Translations under genes and position numbers: made by a program
Notes under the pieces: generated by a model
What the model was told of the DNA's origin: nothing
Database searches by the model: none
Seen by the model: only the letters and a program-made list of their open reading frames with translations
Source of the DNA: an uncultured Cardiobacterium sp.
Lineage (GTDB): Bacteria; Pseudomonadota; Gammaproteobacteria; Cardiobacteriales; Cardiobacteriaceae
Assembly: GCF_938028825.1 (NCBI RefSeq)
Contig: NZ_CALIZP010000047.1
Coordinates: 1 to 46,036 of the forward strand
DNA length: 46,036 nucleotides
Direction of reading: 5' to 3'
In this document: piece by piece, positions 41,419-46,036 of the stretch
Layout of the letters: each line of letters begins with the position of its first letter
Position numbering within the stretch: the stretch's first letter is position 1

Positions 41419-44067
41419 TTAACGGTACAAGGAATACTTGTCTTCGGTATCGATGCCATATTTTTCGATGGCTTTTTTCACATCGGCAGCGGTTGCCTTG
41501 CCCTGGCCGGCCAGCGCTTTCAGCGCGGCGACAACGACGTGGTGGCGGTTCACTTCAAAGTGGCTGCGCAGGGCTTCGCGCGTATCGGAACGGCCGTAGC
41601 CGTCGGTGCCGAGGACCAGCATGTCGCGCTCTTTCGGCAGATAGGCGCGAATCTGGTCGGGATAGGCGCGGATGTAGTCGGTCGAGACGACAATCGGGCC
41701 TTCCTTGCCGTGCAGCACTTCGTTGAGGTAGGCGGTGCGCGGTTTGCTTTCCGGATGCAGGCGGTTGTAGCGCTCGACATCGGCGGCCTCACGCGCGAGC
41801 AGGGTGAAGGAGGTAGCGCTCCATACATCGGAACCGATACCCCATTCATCCGCCAGCAATTTGGCACCTTCCAGCACTTCTATCAGGATGGAACCGGAAC
41901 CCATCAACTGCACGTGTCCCTTGCTGCCCTTGTGCGCGGCAATCGGGTGCAAACCCTTGAGGATGCCTTCCGCGCTGCCTTGCGGCATTTCGGGATGCGG
42001 GTAGTTTTCGTTGAGCAGGGTGATGTAGTAGTACACGTCTTCATGCTCGGCATACATGCGGCGCAGGCCGTCACGCACGATGACCGCGACTTCATAGGCG
42101 AAGGTGGGGTCGTACGGGATGCAGTTCGGAACCAGCGCGGCCTGCATGTGGCTGTGGCCGTCTTCGTGTTGCAGACCCTCGCCGTTCAGGGTGGTGCGCC
42201 CGGCAGTGCCGCCGAGCAGGAAGCCGCGCGAACGTTGGTCGCCCGCCGCCCAGGCGAAGTCGCCGAAGCGCTGGAAGCCGAACATCGAGTAATAGATGAG
42301 GAAGGGAATCATCGCCACGCCGTGCACACTGTATGCCGTCGCAGCGGCAATCCAGTCGCACATCGCGCCCGCTTCGTTAATGCCTTCTTGCAGGATTTGC
42401 CCATCGGCGGATTCCTTGTAGTACATCAACTGGTCGGCGTCGGACGGCGTGTATAGCTGGCCGAGCGGGTTCCAGATGCCGTATTGGCGGAACATGCCTT
42501 CCATGCCGAAGGTGCGGAATTCGTCCGGCACGATCGGCACGACGCGCTTGCCCAGCTCCTTGTCTTTCATCAGGGCGCTCAACACACGGACAAATGCCAT
42601 CGTGGTGGAAATTTCGCGGCCTTCCCTGGTGGCGGCGGTGACGGCGGCGAACATGTCCAGCGGCGGTACGGGCAGGGACGGGGCGCGGTCATTGCGCGAC
42701 GGCACGAAACCTTGCAGTGCGCGGCGGCGGGCCAGCAAATATTCCTGCTCCGGCGAACCGTCGGCGAATTTCAGATATTCCACCTTCTCGACCTGCTCGT
42801 CGGTCAGCGGCAGGTTGAAACGGTCGCGGAAGGCAAGCAACTGCTGCACATCCATCTTCTTCGACTGGTGCGCGACGTTTTGCGACTCGGCGGAACCGCC
42901 CATCGCATAACCCTTGACCGTGTGCATCAGGAGCAGCGTCGGCTTGCCGCTTTCCTGCGCCGCCTTGTATGCGGCATAGACCTTGAGCGGGTCATGACCG
43001 CCGCGTTGCAGCGCCCAGATTTCATCATCGGTCATGTCGGCCACCAGCGCCTTCAATTCCAGCGAATTGAAGAAATGCTCGCGCACATAGGCGCCGTTCT
43101 TCGATTTATACGTCTGATAATCGCCGTCCACGACTTCCATCATGCGCTTGCGCAAGACGCCGTCCACATCGCGGGCGAAGATTTTGTCCCAGTTGCTGTC
43201 CCACAGCACCTTGATGACATCCCAGCCGGCACCACGGAACTCGCCTTCGAGTTCCTGCACAATCTTGCCGTTGCCGCGTACCGGGCCGTCCAGGCGTTGC
43301 AGGTTGCAGTTGACGACAAAGACCAGGTTGTTGAGGTTTTCACGCGCGGCGAGGCCGATTTGTCCGCGCGATTCCGGTTCGTCCATCTCGCCGTCGCCGA
43401 GGAAGGCCCATACCTTGCGACCCTTCTTCTCAATCAAGTTGCGGCTTTCCAGATAACGCATGAAACGCGCCTGATACAGCGCCATCATCGGGCCGAGGCC
43501 CATGGATACCGTCGGGAATTGCCAGAAATGCGGCATCAGCCACGGGTGCGGATAGGAAGACAACCCGTTGCCGCCGGTTTCCTGGCGGTAATTGTCAAGC
43601 TGCTCTTCGCTCAGGCGGCCTTCGAGGAAGGCGCGGGCGTACATCCCCGGCGCGCTGTGTCCCTGGAAGAAAACCAGATCGCCGCCCTGATCGCCGTCCT
43701 GCCCGTGCCAGAAGTGGTTCTGCCCGACCTCGTACATCACCGCCGAAGAAGCAAAGCTGGCGATGTGGCCGCCGACATTGGTGTGCTTGCCGGCGCGGAT
43801 GACCATCGCCAGCGCGTTCCAGCGGATATAAGCCTCGATGCGTTTTTCCAGCGCCAAATCGCCCGGATAGGCAGGCTGGCGTTCGACCGGAATCGTATTG
43901 TAATAAGGGGTGGTAAAGCCGCTGGTGAAACCCAGACCGTCGCGCGCCGCCTGTTCCAGCAGCGTCTCGATGATGAAGTGGGCGCGTTCTTCGCCCTCCT
44001 CACGCAACACACTGGCCAGCGATGCCAGCCATTCACGGGTCTCTTGCGGGTCAATATCTTTTTTCAT
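41419..44067 (-). CDS. aceE: Pyruvate dehydrogenase E1, homodimeric type
   Basis: An 882-residue TPP enzyme, near the length of E. coli AceE (887). The TPP-Mg motif is GDGEMDEPES, closing with NCNLQRLDGPV; the substrate-side GKHTNVGGHIASFAS and the transketolase-like pyrimidine domain (MIPFLIYYSMFGFQR) are in the expected order. It decarboxylates pyruvate and acetylates the E2 lipoyl group. It is the first gene of the leftward run aceE, aceF, TolC-type, LapB-type, LapC-type. No pdhR regulator gene precedes it. Confidence 0.97.
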   Translation of the reverse strand: MKKDIDPQETREWLASLASVLREEGEERAHFIIETLLEQAARDGLGFTSGFTTPYYNTIPVERQPAYPGDLALEKRIEAYIRWNALAMVIRAGKHTNVGGHIASFASSAVMYEVGQNHFWHGQDGDQGGDLVFFQGHSAPGMYARAFLEGRLSEEQLDNYRQETGGNGLSSYPHPWLMPHFWQFPTVSMGLGPMMALYQARFMRYLESRNLIEKKGRKVWAFLGDGEMDEPESRGQIGLAARENLNNLVFVVNCNLQRLDGPVRGNGKIVQELEGEFRGAGWDVIKVLWDSNWDKIFARDVDGVLRKRMMEVVDGDYQTYKSKNGAYVREHFFNSLELKALVADMTDDEIWALQRGGHDPLKVYAAYKAAQESGKPTLLLMHTVKGYAMGGSAESQNVAHQSKKMDVQQLLAFRDRFNLPLTDEQVEKVEYLKFADGSPEQEYLLARRRALQGFVPSRNDRAPSLPVPPLDMFAAVTAATREGREISTTMAFVRVLSALMKDKELGKRVVPIVPDEFRTFGMEGMFRQYGIWNPLGQLYTPSDADQLMYYKESADGQILQEGINEAGAMCDWIAAATAYSVHGVAMIPFLIYYSMFGFQRFGDFAWAAGDQRSRGFLLGGTAGRTTLNGEGLQHEDGHSHMQAALVPNCIPYDPTFAYEVAVIVRDGLRRMYAEHEDVYYYITLLNENYPHPEMPQGSAEGILKGLHPIAAHKGSKGHVQLMGSGSILIEVLEGAKLLADEWGIGSDVWSATSFTLLAREAADVERYNRLHPESKPRTAYLNEVLHGKEGPIVVSTDYIRAYPDQIRAYLPKERDMLVLGTDGYGRSDTREALRSHFEVNRHHVVVAALKALAGQGKATAADVKKAIEKYGIDTEDKYSLYR

Positions 44068-44428
44068 CTAGTGTTTTCTCCGAAAAATATGCAGATAGTT
44101 TACGCAGACAGTTGATGTGCTCCGGCGCACAAACCGCGCGGATTGTAGCATGACGGCGGGATTACCGTATGGCGGGGTGGTCCGCTGTTGAAAAAAACGG
44201 CGAGTAAACATGATGTTAACTAATAAGCAGATACAACAATAAGCGCAGGTGATATATCGCCCGGACAAATGGAAAACCGCCCGCGCCGCCGCCTTCTGCC
44301 GGGACGCGTGATACCGGAACCCGTCATGCACGACAAAATCCCGCCGGGCGGCGTCGTTGCCGGGTGCCGCCGCTCGCGGCAAAAACAAAAACGCCCGCAG
44401 AGGCGGGCGCGGGCAGGTGTGGCACAGC
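44068..44428. other. 361-base region upstream of aceE
   Basis: It holds the leader and presumed promoter of the aceE operon. A TACAAT (44147-44142, minus strand) is a possible -10 without a convincing -35. The right end holds the terminator of the NlpC/P60 gene. A short leftward frame here has no coding features. No riboswitch or PdhR-like palindrome was recognised. Confidence 0.45.
44382..44408 (-). terminator. Terminator of the NlpC/P60 gene
   Basis: On the minus strand, CGCCCGC and GCGGGCG pair around a 4-base loop, followed by TTTTTGTTTTTG, 20 bases after the gene's stop. Confidence 0.75.
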
Positions 44429-45409
44429 TCAGCGGGCGCTGACGATGCGGCCTTTGCTGCGGATGGTTTTGCTTTCCTTGGCGAGGCGCTTGTCGTTCGC
44501 CGCGATGATTTTGCGCTGCGCGAGTTTGGCCTTGCTGTCCGCCACTTTGCCGTTCTTCGCGATGAGTTTGCCGCCTGCCGCCGCTTTTTTGCCCTTGCCG
44601 CTGGCCGCGAGGGCGGTGGCAGATTTGTCTTTCAGCACTTTGCGCGCCCCGGCGTAGCGCCCAGGCCACTTGCCGCGCTTGATGTTTTCAATGCGGACGG
44701 ACATGCCGGTCTGCGGGGCGTGCAGCATTTGCCCGTTGCCGAGGTAGAGGCCGACATGATTGATGACGCCTTTCTTGCGGAAGAAGACGAGATCGCCGGG
44801 CTGCGGGTCGCTGGTTGCTTGCAGGCGGGAGAACTGTTCGCGGCTGTTGCGCGGGATGCTGATGCCCTGCTTGCCGTAGAGGTAATGGATGAGGCCGGAG
44901 CAGTCGAAGCCTTTGGGTGTCGTGCCGCCCCACAGATAGGGGATGCCGATGTATTCTTTACCTTTCAGCAGGACGTTGTGCCGGGTCTTGGCGGCGCCGC
45001 TCAACGGGGAGGCCTGGGGCTTGCCGACCCCGGCCGTTTTCTTCTCCGCCTTTTTGCCTGCTTTGCCCAAGGCTTTGGGCGGTGTTTTGGCCGGTACTTT
45101 GGCGGTGGCCGTTTTGTGGTTTTTCGCCACGGCCTTGCCGGATTTTTCCGCTTTCGCCGCCGGTTTGGCTGCGGCCGTTTTGCGGGCGGGTTTGTCGGCG
45201 GCAGCTCCCGCCGGTTTGGCGCTTTTTCCCGCTTTTTTTTCTGCCGTTTGTTTGGCGGCAGGTTTGTTTTTATGGTTATCCGCCGCTTTGACTGCCGTTT
45301 TTTTGCTCGCCCCGGCGACGGGTTTGCCACTGTGCGCGACGGGTTTTGCGGGCGCTGCCGCGACGCCCTGCCATGCCAGCAGGCAGGCGATGAGGATGAT
45401 TTTTTTCAT
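44429..45409 (-). CDS. NlpC/P60 family peptidoglycan hydrolase with lysine-rich flanks
   Basis: 326 residues from ATG 45409 (MKKIILIACLLAW, a Sec signal peptide cut near Ala19). The NlpC/P60 domain spans about 145-255 with Cys170 (GFDCSGL), His218 (INHVGLYLG) and His230 (MLHAPQTG) forming the expected catalytic set. Such enzymes cut D-gamma-glutamyl-diaminopimelate bonds in the cell wall. On each side lies a Lys/Ala/Pro-rich low-complexity stretch (about 20-140 and 258-326), like histone H1 tails. These may bind the acidic wall or lipopolysaccharide (inference). The frame extends 13 residues upstream, but the signal peptide fixes the start. Confidence 0.9.
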   Translation of the reverse strand: MKKIILIACLLAWQGVAAAPAKPVAHSGKPVAGASKKTAVKAADNHKNKPAAKQTAEKKAGKSAKPAGAAADKPARKTAAAKPAAKAEKSGKAVAKNHKTATAKVPAKTPPKALGKAGKKAEKKTAGVGKPQASPLSGAAKTRHNVLLKGKEYIGIPYLWGGTTPKGFDCSGLIHYLYGKQGISIPRNSREQFSRLQATSDPQPGDLVFFRKKGVINHVGLYLGNGQMLHAPQTGMSVRIENIKRGKWPGRYAGARKVLKDKSATALAASGKGKKAAAGGKLIAKNGKVADSKAKLAQRKIIAANDKRLAKESKTIRSKGRIVSAR

Positions 45410-45626
45410 GCTTGTCTGGATTGTGTGAGGGTGGACGTGTGGCGGCAATCCTAATGGAAAATGACGGCGATGTCATCGCATGGCTTACCTTTTGCGTCAT
45501 GTGTGCGCCTTTATTTGTCACCTTGTCCGACCCTATGCCGGTTATAGCCGCCGCACGTTCCGTTATTGGCATTTCCGCCGGGCGCGGTGTAATGTTCGCC
45601 CCTTCTTTTTTCTTGCGGAGGCTTCG
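45410..45626. other. Divergent region between NlpC/P60 and permease genes
   Basis: 217 bases holding the promoters of two divergent genes. No confident hexamer pair was identified. A GCGGAGG ribosome site (45615-45621) precedes the permease start. Confidence 0.4.
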
Positions 45627-46036
45627 ATGGATATAGCAGGGCGCATACGGCGCTGGGCGGTGCAGGGGCTGCTGCTCGTGGCGGTGACTGCCGCCTGCTG
45701 GCTGCTGTGGCGCAATACGGCGGCGAATATGGCCGCGCGCGGGATGACGCTCAGTTTTGCCTTTCTCGATAATCCCGCCGGTTTTGCCGTCAGCCAACAT
45801 TTGATTCCGTATCAGGAGAGCGACAGCTATGCCCGCGTGTTTGTGGTCGGGCTGTTGAACACATTACTGGTGTCTCTGCTCGCGATTGTCGCCGCGACGT
45901 TGCTTGGCACGGTCATCGGCGTGTTGCGGGTGTCGCGCAACTGGTTGATGCGCCAACTCGCCGCCGTGTATGTCGAGCTGTTCCGCAATGTGCCGCTGCT
46001 GTTGCAGCTTTTTTTCTGGTACTTCGCCGTGCTCGC
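45627..46036 (+). CDS. Amino-acid ABC transporter permease, AapQ/BztB type (5' part)
   Basis: The first 136 residues of a gene cut by the window edge. It begins MDIAGRIRRWAVQGLLL with a membrane segment, then a periplasmic stretch (FLDNPAGFAVSQHLIPYQES) and the permease signature VGLLNTLLVSLLAIVAATLLGT and YVELFRNVPLLLQLFFWY. The long N-terminal part and the FLDNPAGF segment fit permeases of the general L-amino-acid (AapQ) or Glu/Asp (BztB) class. The start has a good ribosome site. The remaining subunits would lie to the right. Confidence 0.85.
   Translation, partial: MDIAGRIRRWAVQGLLLVAVTAACWLLWRNTAANMAARGMTLSFAFLDNPAGFAVSQHLIPYQESDSYARVFVVGLLNTLLVSLLAIVAATLLGTVIGVLRVSRNWLMRQLAAVYVELFRNVPLLLQLFFWYFAVL

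Noticed and set aside
44068..44388. 106-residue leftward frame before aceE
   Set aside because: No ribosome site, odd composition, and it runs through a terminator hairpin into the aceE leader.

Overview
The window is a high-GC, gene-dense bacterial chromosome segment. Its gene set (dksA, grxC beside a membrane rhodanese, lolC/lolD, cysJ, homodimeric-type aceE with aceF, truB, mfd, an aryl-polyene-type block and a LapB-type secretion system) points to a Gammaproteobacterium. Gene style and repeats suggest the family Cardiobacteriaceae (Cardiobacterium-like), but that is inference and no rRNA is present to confirm it.

Layout. Bases 1-136 are a tandem array of a ~27-bp unit that recurs near 2331 and 24757. 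At 187-2308, a UPF0291 (DUF896) gene and a pirin gene run left, divergent from a LysR regulator; a 13-bp direct repeat lies in the divergent region. At 2482-5272 is a rightward block: membrane rhodanese (active Cys lost), grxC, lolC, lolD, with a 105-bp inverted-repeat element between the first two. Next are a ClC-type chloride channel and dksA (rightward), an LCM-type methyltransferase (leftward), and a rightward yjiH-yjiG-M20 peptidase operon (8611-11039). From 11095 to 21014 all genes run left: truB, a DUF815 ATPase, a MATE exporter, trmL, menA, then four tightly overlapping genes of aryl-polyene type (MMPL exporter, FAD oxidoreductase, DUF3261 lipoprotein, ketosynthase). mfd runs right from 21114.

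From 24441 to about 31960 the character changes. This AT-rich, repeat-flanked island holds a small secreted protein of unknown function, a 1,561-residue RTX protein with an N-terminal HEVGH motif, and a broken HlyB-type transporter gene that ends at a 351-bp element with ~105-bp inverted arms. After it, cysJ and an unknown lipoprotein run left.

From 44067 down to 34901 runs one apparent leftward operon: aceE, aceF, a TolC-type outer-membrane protein with a 158-residue lysine-rich tail, a LapB-type ABC exporter and a LapC/HlyD-type adaptor. Only nine bases separate aceF from the TolC gene, so central metabolism and type I secretion appear co-transcribed. Because the transporter next to the RTX gene is broken, this operon is the obvious candidate exporter for the RTX protein. 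The window ends with an NlpC/P60 hydrolase (leftward) and the start of an AapQ-type amino-acid ABC permease (rightward).
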